This document shows, one piece after another, positions 11,145 to 23,212 of a DNA stretch of 64,000 nucleotides (position 1 is its first letter; each line of letters opens with the position of its first letter). A model generated the notes under the pieces. The model made no database searches. It was given only the letters and a program-made list of their open reading frames with translations, and was not told the DNA's origin. The stretch lies in the NCBI GenBank assembly GCA_023974075.1, contig CM043790.1, positions 124,001 through 188,000 of the forward strand, in the 5' to 3' direction. The DNA comes from Chaenocephalus aceratus (taxonomy: Eukaryota; Chordata; Actinopteri; Perciformes; Channichthyidae). A program made the translations under genes and the position numbers.

Positions 11145-11960
11145 GAGTTTCCGAAGACACTACACTACCCAGAATCCCCAGCTATCGTTTGGGACTACAA
11201 CATCCGCCTTGCTTTACAAACCCCGTGATTAGCCCTCAAGCTCTGTGATTGGATATTGGAGTGGCAGTGTGACAAGGTTACGCTGAGCGTCAAAGCTCTT
11301 TGAAAATGGAATGGAACCACGCCAGATTATCCAAACTGGACTTGGACGGGTCCAGCCCGGCCCTCCCCCCAGAATTACACACGCTGCCTATTGTGTGTTT
11401 CGCAACATGTTCTATGGCACGTCTCTACTGGGAAATGTAGTTTTAAAAGACGTTTTCGTATTTCCCACAATTAGAAGTTGCCAGTATTAAACTGTATACA
11501 TCCCTGGAGGTTTAGGGGACACGAAACACATTGGTGTTATCAAATTTAAAACATATAATTAATACATGGGTGAAAATTGCTTGTGTCCATAATGGGCAGC
11601 ATTAATACCACATGACAGCTAAGGTCAGAAGAGCTTTATTTAACAGCTGGTCTTATGTCTGTGACCCCTCCTGTTGTTCATTGATAAGCCTGAAACATGC
11701 ATTTGTATAGGTTCGGATGCACATTTAGCAAATATGGCAGTAGCCATCGATCATCTTAAGATAAGATACTTTTTGATCCCAAGTTGGGAAATGTTTTTGT
11801 TACAGCAGCATGTACTAGCCTACTTTGTTCTACTCCACTACAATTCAGAGGTTAACCTGGTATTTTTTACTCTACTACATTTATTTTTGTTACTTTGCAG
11901 ATTCTGATTAATGATGTGAAAGATAAACAAACCCTTAAATCAGACTTTAGTTACACCTGA
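11145..11960 (+). repeat. Direct repeat unit 2 of 2
   Basis: The longer partner of 9940-10440. It carries additional sequence around 11210-11280 and 11640-11800 that the first unit lacks. Confidence 0.8.
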
Positions 11961-12289
11961 GTAAAATTCAGCCTTATCAGTTTGTCTGTTTTGCACATCC
12001 TCCTGTAATATCTTTGGACGTCCTGCACTAAACGGTTTTATTGTAGAGATCACTACAGTATCTTCTTGATATTTTCCATTCTATATTTCTAATCATTGAC
12101 CCCTATTTTGTATGTAGGCTACTCTTAATATTTAAATGTTTTCATCAAATATAACTTATTCTACAACTAAATTCAATAACGTGCTTTAACCACTAGGAGG
12201 TGCGGTTTAGACCAGTGGTCTGTTAATAAAACATAATAATATCGTACATAATATGACTATAAACTTTATTGTGAAATTAAAACAGAACG

Positions 12290-13455
12290 GTAAAGGAAAA
12301 TACAGTTTCAGTCTCTCGACGTGAAGCTTATGCATTGTACCATGACCTGTATAGACCTGTAACAGTCAACTGCATGAGGAGTTGGAAAGGTAGTTCAGAA
12401 AATCAGTAATATCTTTAAAAACTACAAAAAGTCCCTTTCTCTCAGCTGTGCACCTTTATGGTGTAAATACAGACTATCTACTAATTGGATCAAATATAAA
12501 AGTCAGCCGAATTAGTGTTGATACTGCAAGGAGACGTATTGTGTGAAAAGAAATGGAAGATGTTGTTTAATTGTGATATATTTATGGTTCACGTCACGTA
12601 TTCAGTTTTGGCGGAATCTCTTCCAGTTTGTCAAAAGGTCTTCTGATCAGGGCTCTATAAATACATATCTAGGGCAGATATGTAATATTTAATGCAGCCG
12701 AACCGTGTATTGCAATGCCGTTATGTGATGACTTTCAAAGAGAAAAGCAATAATAATACTCGGAATAAAGTATTATTATTGTTTTTTAATGTTTTCCGAT
12801 TTCATATCACATAAACACCATATCCCGACATGCATTGCGGCGTGATTTTAGCCTATCAAACCTCTGAAAACAGAAATGTGTCTCTCAGAATCTAAAGAGA
12901 AAACCTATGGGAAAAACACAAAAGCATGTACACAATTTAAACCAATTAATGTCGTATAATGAACTAGGATAAACTGATGTTTTTAGTGGATGAGTAGTGC
13001 AGATATCACTGTTAATCATTTGATCATTGGTTTTATTATGAAAACGGCGAGACCGGAAATACTGTTTTCAACCCGTTACTTTACATGGAAGCTTGCCGCA
13101 TATACACGTTGTCCTGACGAAACCTCAAATCATCTTCGTAATATCTATCAAACTATAGATCCTACATATCGACTGGACGTGGATTCTAAAAGTACAATAT
13201 ATACTTCTCGCTAGAAATCTAATCATAAAGCGTTTTAATGGCCAAACTATCCTACAATTTTAGGATTTTACAGAGAGGGTTATTTGTGAATAAACAACCC
13301 TCTGTAACGTTTGCATTGAACGGGAGCACTCGAGGCCGACCATTTTAAAACGTAATTATAGGTCGTATTATGCGCTTGAACAAACGACATGTTTGGTCGT
13401 AATAAGGGCTTAAACAATCGGCCCATTTGGTCGTATGAGTTGGAGGACTTGTTGG
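12290..13455 (+). repeat. Second copy of the 1-1176 repeat
   Basis: It aligns to 1-1176 nearly end to end in the same orientation, differing mainly by single-base indels and a few substitutions, so the duplication looks recent. Immediately after 13455 the sequence continues ttattctctactaatag, which also occurs inverted near 36500 in the 34892-37579 element. Confidence 0.85.
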
Positions 13456-13509
13456 TTATTCTCTACTAATAGTTCATTAAAGACTGTATATTATGGCTAT
13501 TTTGCACAT

Positions 13510-13650
13510 CCCTTTCAAGATTTCAAGATTTTAAAGGTTTATTGACATATCATACACAACTACGGTGTAGTTATGCAATGAATGAAAAACTTGGGTCACA
13601 GGTTCCTCAACAGTGCATTACAAGACATCTATCAATATGTGTGTACCTCC
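13510..13650 (-). repeat. LINE 3' tail (CR1/Rex1-like), inverted
   Basis: The reverse complement matches the LINE tails at 36310-36430 and 51800-51915 (blocks gcactgttgaggaa, caccgtagttgtgtat, ataaacctt). It is probably carried along as part of the long-inverted-repeat family. Confidence 0.6.
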
Positions 13651-15455
13651 ACCATTAAACTGTCATATTCTGCACATTTCTTATTCTATCTACATACATA
13701 AGAGTATAATCCATATGTATAATATCAGTTAAATAAGTGCTTCAACATAGTTAACATTGCAGGAAAGCAATATATTAGACGTTAAGTACTTTGTCAGGCT
13801 TAATATTTATCTGTAGATAGATACCCCCAAAGTGTTTTTTCTTATTTAAAAGAAGACCTTAATCTGTTATTTAATGTTTAAATAAAGGTTAATCCGTTTT
13901 TTCTGTTTGCACCTCCTCCTATTAATATCTTTGTACATCCTGCACTAAACTGTTTTATTGTAGAAATCACTTATAGTATCTTCTTGATTTTTTATATTCT
14001 ATATTTCTATCACAGACCTTCTACTTTCCCCCTATGAAAGTATATGTACTCTTAATATTTTTTTTAATCAAATATAACACATAAAAACAATAATTCAATA
14101 ACGTGCTTTAATCACTAGGCGGTGCACACAAGGTACACACAGCCATAATAACTTTGTATTATTAGTGTAGGACACTATGTACAACATCTGAAGATGTGTA
14201 GTTTTATTCATGCTTTCACATAATTTTACAGAATATTGCTATACTATTTCAGACTCAGTATTTACATTCTTACATTCAAAATTAAATCCAATTCAAATCA
14301 GTAATATCTTTAAAAACTACAAGTCCTTTTCTATCAGCTGTGCACCGTTATGGTGTAAATATAACCTATCTATGAATTATATCAAATGTAAAAGTCAGCC
14401 GAATTAGTGTTGATACTGCAAGGAGACGTATTGTGTGAAGATAAATTGAAGATGTTTTTTAATTGTTGATATATTTATGATCCACGTCAAGTATTCAGTT
14501 TCGGCGGCATTTCTTCAGTTTTTCCAAAGGTCTTCTCATCAGGGCTCTATAAATAAAGAACTACGGCAGATCTGTAATATACAATGCAGCCGAACCGTGT
14601 ATTACAATGCCGTTATGTGATGACTTCCAAAGAGAAAAGCAAGAGCACTCGGAATTAAGTATTATTTTATTCTTTTAAAATGTTTTCCGGATTTCATATA
14701 ATATAAACACCAAATCCCAGCATGCTTTGTGGCTAAAACATCCAATCAGCGTAGCTGAGGATCTTGGGTAATCGCTCGAAATGCTACGTCTGTTTCCGGT
14801 TATTTTTATTTTGAAATTCAGTTCCTGACGGACGCCAAAAAAGCCCGAGATTATGGAATTAAACCAATAAATAAAAGCATGGATAATTGTGTGTTATTGG
14901 TGAGTAAATAGCAGTGTGTTATTTTGAAAAGAATAACAAATTAGAAGGAAAAAAAGATTTTAAAAATACGAGGCTCTGACCCCATGTATTTTCCTCACAG
15001 ACGGCAACACTAAAGGTCTAAAATAAAGACCTAAATTAATATTTGGGATGTTCTTGCCTTTAGATTCTCCCAATAAGTCCAAGTACAGAGGGTGACTTTG
15101 CTGTGAAAAAACACATTTCCACCAAAAATATGTTAGCATTCATGAAGTAATCTTCGTCATAACTAGCAAACTAAACATCATGTACATGTACTGCACAAAT
15201 AATCAGAAATAAAAACTCATTACTCGCATACAATGACATCAAAACGCATTTTAATGGCCAAATGAACCTTAAATAGGCATTTTCCACCGAGAATAACACG
15301 AAGGTCGGCCATCGTTGTTGATCACGTGGTCTATGAAGGTCTATGGGACGCCCTGCCCGTAGAAGCCTGACGGGCAAGGGGTACCCTGTACGTAATATAG
15401 CGACGGGGAGGGGCCCTGACCGTCCGTCAATATGTGACGGGATGGGAGTGAGAAC

Positions 15456-16211
15456 GTGTTGCGCGCGCGCGCGCACACACACACACACACTGTTAGAAAT
15501 TAAAATCAATGTTTTGAGAGCATAGTGCACCTTAAACACACAGTCAGTTTAATTGCTGTTTTACACTTGTGCACAAGAACTTGTTAAGCTTTTATTCTGA
15601 AAATCCTTCATCTCCGGTTAGCATGAGGCTAATATACCATTTACTATAGAGGTGAATTTAGCACCAATATGATGTTGCACATCGAAACCTACTGATTCAA
15701 CACTACAACTATAGACGTCGAGATATTATTATTGTTGGATAAGGTACAGTTTATTTGATTACGTTATTGTTTACAGATGTGGTTAGCATGTGACAACATT
15801 CAGACCAACCGGAAACCAAACTGCTGTGAAGTATTTCCTGTATTTTTAGGAGTATTGATTACAGTGTTTAGAATGTGTTAAATGAAAAGTCATGAAAGAG
15901 TTAAGGAAGAGAAAAGGCGTGTTTAGATATATATTGAATGTACAATGTCTTTATCCTCTGATATGCGTAACAACGGATGTTGAGAGCCGGCCCGCAGGGA
16001 GGAGCCAGCAGAGGATATATAATTCAGCACAACCTGAGCCAACGCTCTCTTTTCTTCACTACCAGAGCCAGAACCACAGCTGTATTTCTGTTCGGACTAT
16101 ATTCTGTTTGTGACATCACCACGCTTTTTATTAATTAAAGTACCAATTTGAACCTTTTCAGAGACTCCATTTAGTCTCCTTTTTAAACTTCTCTCCTGGA
16201 CGCTAGAAAAA

Positions 16212-16266
<55 letters not shown>

Positions 16267-16413
16267 GTCACCTATAGAAGGATAAGCTGCTATTTTTACA
16301 GGTAATTTATCATAACTCATCATCTTTGACATTTCATTTGTTTGAGTTATCAGGAGCAACACCAGAGAAAATATCACGCTCTCTAACAGCATGTGTTTTC
16401 TTTAGCCAAACTG
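15456..16413. other. Gene-free stretch with possible LTR-like promoter
   Basis: It opens with a (GC)n(AC)n tract (15460-15491). At 15876-16200 there is an LTR-like arrangement: tgttaaatg, a TATA-like gatatataattc near 16013, and an ATTAAA-like signal near 16132. No 5-bp target duplication could be fixed, so it is not called as an LTR. A (CA)n tract is at 16213-16264. Confidence 0.3.
16213..16264. repeat. (CA)n microsatellite
   Basis: A pure CA tract of about 52 bp. Confidence 0.97.
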
Positions 16414-16699
16414 TTTTTTTTTTTTTTGAAATTCTCTTTTTATTCAGCTTTTCACATGTTTACAGTCATAGATAATACAATATTCTCTGTAAGCCTTCTG
16501 TATTTAACAGTAAAATCACAAATCAAACGTGCATATTTGGGGATAATACAGATGCAGGCCTCACTGACCGTCAAACATGCTATAACATATAGAAAGAACA
16601 TAAACACGAACAGGGTTATGGGGTGTACCTGCAACTTATTCAAACAAGGGGGGCATTGAAATAAAAAATACTAAAAACAAAAATATATAAAAGTCCCTT

Positions 16700-19600
16700 C
16701 TAGACAAATGATGGTCGTATTGGTGTAACATATATTATCCATTTTTCCCATCTTGACAAAAACATTCCCTGTTGCAGTCTCAAAGCAAGGGTTATCCTTT
16801 CCATCTTAAAAATATCATACACGATGTCAATCCACTCATCCAAAGTAGGTTTTCCTGGTTTTAACCACATTCTGGTGATGGCCTTCTTGCAAGCAGCACT
16901 CAGGATTCGAAACAGATATCTATCTTCAGAGGAAAACACTTCTGGTGGTAAAGCACCCAAATATAACGATTCAAATTTAAATGGAATGTCTACCTGAAAA
17001 ACTTTTTGTAAAACGCCATGAACCTGCTGCCAGAAAGGATTCAATGATGTGCAAGACCAGAATATATGAAAATGGTTTGCCATAAGGCATCCACACTGTC
17101 GCCAGCATGCAGAGGAATTAGTGTAATGTCTCTTCTGGGCTGGAGTAATGAAAAACCGTATGAGGTTTTTCCAACAAAACTCTCGCCATGAGGTTGAACT
17201 TGACGTTTTCCATTGTATCTCACATAAGTGCTCCCAATCTTCTTCCTTCAGAACTACATTTCCTTCCCTTTCCCATTTTTGTTTTACATACAGCGAGTTA
17301 CCTTTTGTTTGTTGTAAACTCCTATAGATTTTTGAGACAACTTTCTTGTTTGAGCCCTCAAGATAGGCATCTTTAAAAACTTTTAACAAGGTGTTATCCC
17401 AGTGCACTTGTGTACTCTCCCTCTGTATTTGATCGATGTAATGACGAACTTGAAGGAACCTGTAAAAATCATCACGTTTCAAGTCAAACTGCCCCTTCAG
17501 ATTCTGAAAGCTGTTCATGGACCCCTTGTGAAGAAATGTGCAGTAGGCTGTCAGGCCTTTTGAAGACCAACACTTAAATCTTGCGTCCCATCTTCCAGGT
17601 AGAAATTCTAGATCATACACACACCATCTTAAACACTTTACAGCCCCCCTCAAGTGATTTTGAGATACCAGTCTGTTCCACACCTTAAGCGACAGACAGA
17701 TCCATGGGTTTCTCAGTTCATTTAGTTTATTCATCAAGACCTTATCCCCAATTGCAGCTTGAATTGGAAATTCTTCCGATATAGCACTCTCAATCTCCTT
17801 CCATCTAGCAGAGTACTTTGGCTTGCACCAGCATATTAATGGTCTCAATTGAGCCGCAATATAGTAATCCTTTAAACATGGGAGTGCGACACCACCCTTG
17901 TTCTTAGCCAATTGTAAACTCTGATATTTAAATCTTGGCCTTCGTCCCTGCCAAATGTACCTTGAGATATGTTTATCCCATTCCTGAAATTGTTGGTCAG
18001 ATAGTTCTAGTGGAAGGGACTGGAAGAGATACAGCAGTCTCGGCAAAATAACCATTTTGACCGATTCAATGCGTGAACTAAAACTGAGAACAGGAACCAG
18101 GTCCCATCTCCTTATGTCTTCCCTAATCTTTTGGTTCAAAGGTAGGTAGTTAAGTGAAAACAGTTTTGTCAAATCTATTGGAATATTTACTCCCAAGTAC
18201 TTCATGGATTCAGCATCCCACCTCAATGTATAGTTTTTCTTCATATTTACTGAGGGGCAGTACTTAAAACTCAAAATTTGTGTCTTCAAAACATTCAGTT
18301 TATATCCAGAGAAGGATCCATATTGTTCTAAAATTGAAAATAACTGCACCAGAGATTGTTCTGGGCTGGATAGATATACCAATATGTCATCAGCAAATAA
18401 GGAGATCTTTTGTTCCACCCCCTTCATTACTATTCCCTTGATACTGTTATTCTGAATAATCCACTGGCTCAGAGGTTCGATAAAGATCGCAAACAAGAGA
18501 GGGCTAATTGGGCAGCCCTGTCTCGTTCCCCGCTCCAATGGAAAGGAATTTGAAACGTCTCCATTAATTTTGATTCTCGCCCTGGGTCCATCATACAGAG
18601 CCTGTATAGTTTTTATAAAGGTACTGTGAAATCCAAATGTATTTAAAACTCTAAACAGGAAAGTCCAATTTACACAATCGAATGCTTTTTCTGCATCTAG
18701 CCCAACTAATACTGCTTCCAAATTACTTTCAGTTATATGGTTAATTATATGTAGTGTCCTTCTGATATTGTCCTGGGTTTGTCTTTCTCGTACAAATCCC
18801 GTCTGATCAAGGCTAATAATTTGTGGTAATAATCCCTCTATTCGTTTGGCTAGTATATGGGTAAAGATTTTATAGTCCTGGTTCAACACGCTAATTGGTC
18901 TAAAATTACTGCATTCAGTTTTATCCTTTCCCTCTTTTGGAATAAGTGAAATGACTGCCTCCTTCCAGGAGGGGGGTATAATGTTCTCCTTAAGAACCCA
19001 GTTAAAGGTAGACTGCAACATAGGTACCAATGAACCTTCCATCACCTTGTACCATTCCGAAGGAAACCCATCCGGGCCTGGGGCCTTATTTGATTTAAGA
19101 TGTGCTATAGCTGAGCTAATTTCTTTCTCTGTTATATCAACTACCATCTGACTTCCCTGCTCACCAGTCAGTTTAGGCAGATGTATCCCCTTAAAGAAAT
19201 CCTCCATTTTCTCCCCATCAATTTGAGGTTGGGAGTATAGCTTTCGATAATATCCTTCAAAACAATTTTGTATTTCTTTTGGTTTATGGAATTAGTAATA
19301 GGATTTTTTATTTTATTAATTGAATTCTCTGCTTGTTGTTTTTTCAGCCTATAGGCTAATCATTTACTGGCTTTTCCTCCTCCTTCATAGTATTTCTGTT
19401 TGGTGAAAATTAGCTTTTTTTGTATATCTTTAGTGTACATCTCATTTATTTCATTCTTTTTCTTTTTGAGCAGTCCTCTTATTATCTGATCATTTGAGTC
19501 TTTATGATTTTGTTCCAATTGTTTTAATTCTCCTTGTAACTTGTCTAACTCTTTTTGGTTGGCTCTTTTTAAGCGAGCACTGTATCCAATTATCTTCCCT

Positions 19601-20475
19601 CGAAGCACAGCTTTACATGCATCCCATAGTACGGGAGGAGAAACTTCACCATTATCATTTTGTTCCAGGTACTCAGTGATATCCTTCTTCATTTGGTCCT
19701 TCATATTATTCAGTAAATATGTATTTAATCTCCATAACGTGTTTCTTTGATCCTGCTCCAGATTACATTTTAAATAAATAGGGCAATGATCTGAAAGGTC
19801 CATGATCCCCATGTCGCAGCCCCCCACCCTGTGTAGATCTTTACCAAAGGTTAGAAAATAATCAATCCTTGAATAAACCAAATGTGGATTAGAAAAAAAA
19901 GTGTAGTCCCTCTTTGAAGGATTTATTTCTCTCCAGATATCTACCAACCCAATATCCTCCATTGCCAAATTAATTTTCTTGTTTATCAGCTTGGGCTGCC
20001 CAATATGCACATTTGAAGAATCCAGTTTAGGATTCAATCTTATGTTTAGATCCCCCCCACAGATTAGGACCCCCTGAGTTTCTGCTATAATTAAATCAAA
20101 TATCTGTTTAAAAAATGTCCAATCTGAATTAGGAGGAGCATAAACATTTAGTAGAGAAATCAATGAACCACCTAGATTTCCTCTCACTAATATATATCTC
20201 CCCTCTGTGTCCTTCTTTTCAAACGTGGGTTCAAAACTAATATTTTTGGAAATTAATATTGCCACCCCCCTCCTGTGGCCAGCCGCATATGATGATGAAT
20301 ACTGATGTTTAAAGCCTAGTCTTCTTAATTTAGCATGCTCTGTATCCGATAGATGCGTTTCCTGCAAGAAGGCCACCTCAACTTTATCTCTTTTTAGTTT
20401 GGTTAATATCTTACTTCTCTTGATAGGGTTTACAAGACCATTCACATTGTATGTGGCTACTTTAACAGCTTGCAT
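16700..20475 (-). pseudogene. LINE ORF2: AP endonuclease plus reverse transcriptase
   Basis: ORF2 protein of roughly 1,250 residues in two long open pieces. The N-terminal piece (20475-19360, 371 aa) is an exonuclease-endonuclease-phosphatase domain: VATYNVNGL at the start, FLQETHLSD (catalytic Glu), GGDLNIRLNP, and the closing SDHCPIYL. The second piece (to 16700, 835 aa from its first Met at 19207) is the RT: ISVLNQDYKIFTHILAKRI, GLDAEKAFDCVNW, GTRQGCPISPLLF and the catalytic FADD in SLFADDILVYL. It ends in a Cys/His cluster (CGCLMANHFHIFWSC). A TGA after GGGKASK at about 19360 and a one-base shift near 19280 separate the pieces. The shift lies in an A-rich run and could be a sequencing error. 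The product nicks target DNA and reverse-transcribes its own mRNA. Confidence 0.92.
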
Positions 20476-21011
20476 TCAGAGTCTGATAAGGACAACATCA
20501 ATGAAAAATACCAACCCAAGTTTTTACAGGTAACAAAATATGTATCATAGGTAACACCCCATAGACTGCAAAGAACAGCAGCAAAAAAACAAAACAAAAA
20601 AACAGGAACATAATAAGAAAAAAATAATAATAAGACTTCCAACTGTGGGGTCATCATATTGACCCGGATTAAGCCCCGATGGTGATAGGGCTCTGAGGTA
20701 ATGCCTCCCCACCTGGCAGGTGTGAGAGGGCCTTCATATCCTACTTCCATGTTATTGTCCATCTGTCGGTTGCATGGCTGAAGATTAATACCCCCGACCC
20801 TTACAGAATATTCTTAGTTATAGCCTGTACAATGCTTCTTTAGTGTGCAGAACGTTACTATAGTCTTAAGTCTCTCTCGTGTGGGAGCCAGCTCTTCGGC
20901 TTCTTCTACTGAAAATAAAAACTCACCCGTTTATCGGCAAACAGCAGCTTTCAGTTCACTTCCATTCACGCTGAGTCCTTGTGCCTAAAGGCCTCTAGCT
21001 TCTCCTTGTAG

Positions 21012-21971
21012 TTAACATTCCCGCCGGCTCTGTCCCGGGTCCCCGGTCTCTTTCCAGGTAATTCGCTGGATCCGTTCCAAAAGTGAATCTGGGTGCTTAA
21101 TGACCGAAACCGGGAGCCCCCTCTTTGCCATATCCTCAGTCGCTTCCTCCGCCGAACCATATACGATAATTCCCTCCTCATAGAAGACTCTAAACCTGGC
21201 CGGGAACGGAGTTTGAAATCTTATCTTCCTCAGCCTCAGGACCGTTTTCGCTTCTGCATACGCCTTTCGCTTTCTTAACACATCAGGCGCGTAGTCATGA
21301 TCCAGATTTACCCTCCTTTCGAGATGTTGAAATCCTCGCTTTTGCCAGGCCAGTCTCAGCAATTCTTCTTTCGTCCTATAGCTTGACAGTTTGACTACGA
21401 TAGACCTCGGCGAGACTTCCCCAGGCGGCTTCGGCATCAGGGCGCGGTGCGCTCTCTCAACTCGTAGTTCAAATGTAGCCGGGAGGTCCAAACCCTCCCT
21501 CAGCAAATCCTCCACAAAAGTTCCCATCGACGGGGAATTATCCTCCGCCCCCTCTTTAACGCCGTGGATTCGGATATTTTCCCGTCTGGATCGACCCTCC
21601 ATGTCCGTTAGCTTAGCATCCAGATGCACCTGTAGTTGTAGCAGCTCCGTCACCGCCTCCTCCACCACCTGTAGCCGTGTTTCAGTCGCCTCAATCCGCC
21701 CTTCTGCCTCGGCAATTCGAGTGTTAGTCTTGTTTATTTCTTTACGAATCTCTTTCAGCTGCTGGCCGTTGTCTTTCCTGAACTCTCTCAATTCTTTCAG
21801 TATGAGACTCATGTCCGCTCTCCCAGTTTGGTCTTCCTCGAGGTGCGTTGGAGTGTCGTCGTCCCCCACCACGCTGCTAGCAGAGGAAGCTAGGCTAGCT
21901 CCGTCTCCGTCGAATAACGCCGTCTGCATTAGTTTTTTACTCTTTTTTTTAGACATTATCAAGACCAACAC
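21012..21971 (-). CDS. LINE ORF1: L1-type RNA-binding protein
   Basis: An open frame of 319 codons; a second in-frame Met (MSKKKSKKLM) could be the true start. The order is: basic N-terminus; acidic, Ser-rich linker; coiled coil at about residues 55-120 (heptads such as LKELREFRKDNGQQLKEIRK); then the RRM-like core beginning RSRRENIRIHGVKEG, followed by a C-terminal domain with ERAHRAL, SIVVKLSSYRTKEELLRLAW and ARFRVFYEEGIIVYGS. This is the L1 ORF1p (transposase 22) layout: a trimerising nucleic-acid chaperone that packages LINE RNA. It lies upstream of ORF2 with a spacer of about 540 bp. It appears intact. Confidence 0.9.
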   Translation of the reverse strand: MLVLIMSKKKSKKLMQTALFDGDGASLASSASSVVGDDDTPTHLEEDQTGRADMSLILKELREFRKDNGQQLKEIRKEINKTNTRIAEAEGRIEATETRLQVVEEAVTELLQLQVHLDAKLTDMEGRSRRENIRIHGVKEGAEDNSPSMGTFVEDLLREGLDLPATFELRVERAHRALMPKPPGEVSPRSIVVKLSSYRTKEELLRLAWQKRGFQHLERRVNLDHDYAPDVLRKRKAYAEAKTVLRLRKIRFQTPFPARFRVFYEEGIIVYGSAEEATEDMAKRGLPVSVIKHPDSLLERIQRITWKETGDPGQSRREC

Positions 21972-22109
21972 TCTTAAGCCAAACTGTAAAATAAATGTTT
22001 TATGTATTCCGGTTGTAGTTGGTAGCTTTTAACACCGAATGTCGGGAGCACGATCTTTAAGCAGCCATCGTGTCACTCACCAAACCGGAAAGCCTAGCCA
22101 AACTGTTTT

Positions 22110-22332
22110 ATATGTAACACAGATGCATATCATCAGGATACACTTCTTAAAATCCTGATAACAAAATGAGCAAGCAGCATTGGAAGGGCCCTCACACACG
22201 TGTTTAGTGGCATGTCACCGGTCGACGTGCAGCCTCTCAGATGATTGAAATAGCTTCACAGGAGTCGACTACAAATGGTTCATGAGTAATGCAAAGGAGC
22301 AGGGTTAAAGTGTGACCATCAACATTCACATG
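22110..22332. other. Short unassigned stretch
   Basis: Flanking sequence between the LINE target duplication and the first Ngaro-like repeat. Nothing is recognised. Confidence 0.4.
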
Positions 22333-22495
22333 AAGCTTAGCGCAAGTTCAATGAGGTGTTACACGTCATTTCAATACTCTCTCCTCATACTCTCTCCTCT
22401 CCCAATAAGTGATCGGGGGCGTTACTCCCCAGCTAGCCAATCATCGCACCCGCTAACCCTTTTAAATCTGCTCTTCCCTCTCTGTCAGTCGTCAT
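22333..22495 (+). repeat. Ngaro-like repeat A1
   Basis: It starts aagcttagcgcaagttca and runs through gatcgggggcgttactcccc to the ctctctgtcag block. It matches A2 (26746-26905) in the same orientation. Confidence 0.75.
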
Positions 22496-22609
22496 TTCAG
22501 GCGTCGACAACGCACAAGCAGCAGCAGGGCTTCGTCCCAGCTCCAGGCATATATCTGTAGAATCTGCATGTATGCATTGATTATTATTACTTTTTGTTTT
22601 GTTGTGTTA

Positions 22610-22680
22610 CTTCCCATTGTAAAGCGTCCTTGGGTTTCGTGAAAGGCGCTATATAAATTGAAATTATTATTATATATATT
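22610..22680 (+). repeat. LINE-type 3' tail (L2-like) with ATT tract
   Basis: The block aaagcgtccttgggtttcgt followed by ggcgctatataaat and an attattatt run is the form of many fish LINE 3' ends. A related tail is at 33765-33845. Confidence 0.4.
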
Positions 22681-23212
22681 CATCAGCTCCGCAGTCTTGC
22701 GGATTAAGCTACAGGCGGCGTTCCCCAGTCGGCTAGGGGTTCCAGCCGGCCACCCCCGCGGGAAGAAAGGACAAGGAAATCGGGCACCACGGAAGTTCCT
22801 CCGGCTTAATGGAAATGGGCTACTTCAGGCAAACAATTGACGCACGCCTTCAGTCTCTCGAGAGGGCATCACTGGCATCAGGGCCGCTCAAATGCGGCGC
22901 TTCCGGCCTTCACGCGGAACGGGCCCTCATCGCATGCGAAGCTTCACCATCTCTGGCTTCAACCACAACCCCTCTTGCAGGCAGGCAGGGCTTAGGCTAC
23001 ATCCCATTGAAGCTGCTTCTCCTCCCGGCTCAGTAGCCAGTACTGGACACCAAGTGCGTCATAGGCGGCTAGCAGGTTCATTGCACAGCCCAGGCTCTCG
23101 CCTCTTTCCCTGTGCCTCACCTCTAAAACAGGCGTCAGGGTAGCACTGGCAAGAGGCAGTTGCAACAAATTCACGAGACGTTCGTTATATGCATTGCTGC
23201 CTTTAGTTAAGG

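Larger units (their letters stand above)
9287..15455. mobile_element. Nested long-inverted-repeat complex (about 6.2 kb)
   Basis: The outer arms 9287-9880 and 14775-15455 are inverted copies. They start gttctcactcccatcccg and end cgggatgggagtgagaac, and share the segments around cgtgatcaacaacgatggcc and ccggttatttttatttt. Inside lie a second, more diverged inverted pair (10540-11110 against 12870-13455), a pair of direct repeats (9940-10440 and 11145-11960), and 13456-14775, which resembles the inverted half of the element at 34892-37579. No transposase is visible. Simple CA/GC repeats flank both ends, so a target duplication cannot be read. It is either one long-TIR element with nested relatives or a cluster of several insertions. 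Confidence 0.7.
16414..22094 (-). mobile_element. L1/Tx1-type LINE, about 5.7 kb, near full length
   Basis: A complete-looking minus-strand insertion. The 5' end at 22094 starts ggctttccggtttggtgag, followed by ORF1 (21971-21012), ORF2 (20475-16700), a short 3' UTR and a poly(A) run (14 T on the plus strand, 16414-16427). A target-site duplication tagccaaactgtttt flanks it (16403-16417, overlapping the T run, and 22095-22109), as expected for target-primed reverse transcription. ORF2 carries one stop and one frameshift, so the copy is young but probably inactive as written. Confidence 0.92.

Noticed and set aside
15876..16200. Solo LTR with TATA-like box
   Set aside because: No TG…CA ends with matching 5-bp duplication could be fixed, so it is mentioned only within the gene-free stretch.
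21391..22032. 213-codon plus-strand ORF opposite LINE ORF1
   Set aside because: It is the antisense shadow of the minus-strand ORF1, Ser-rich with no domain.
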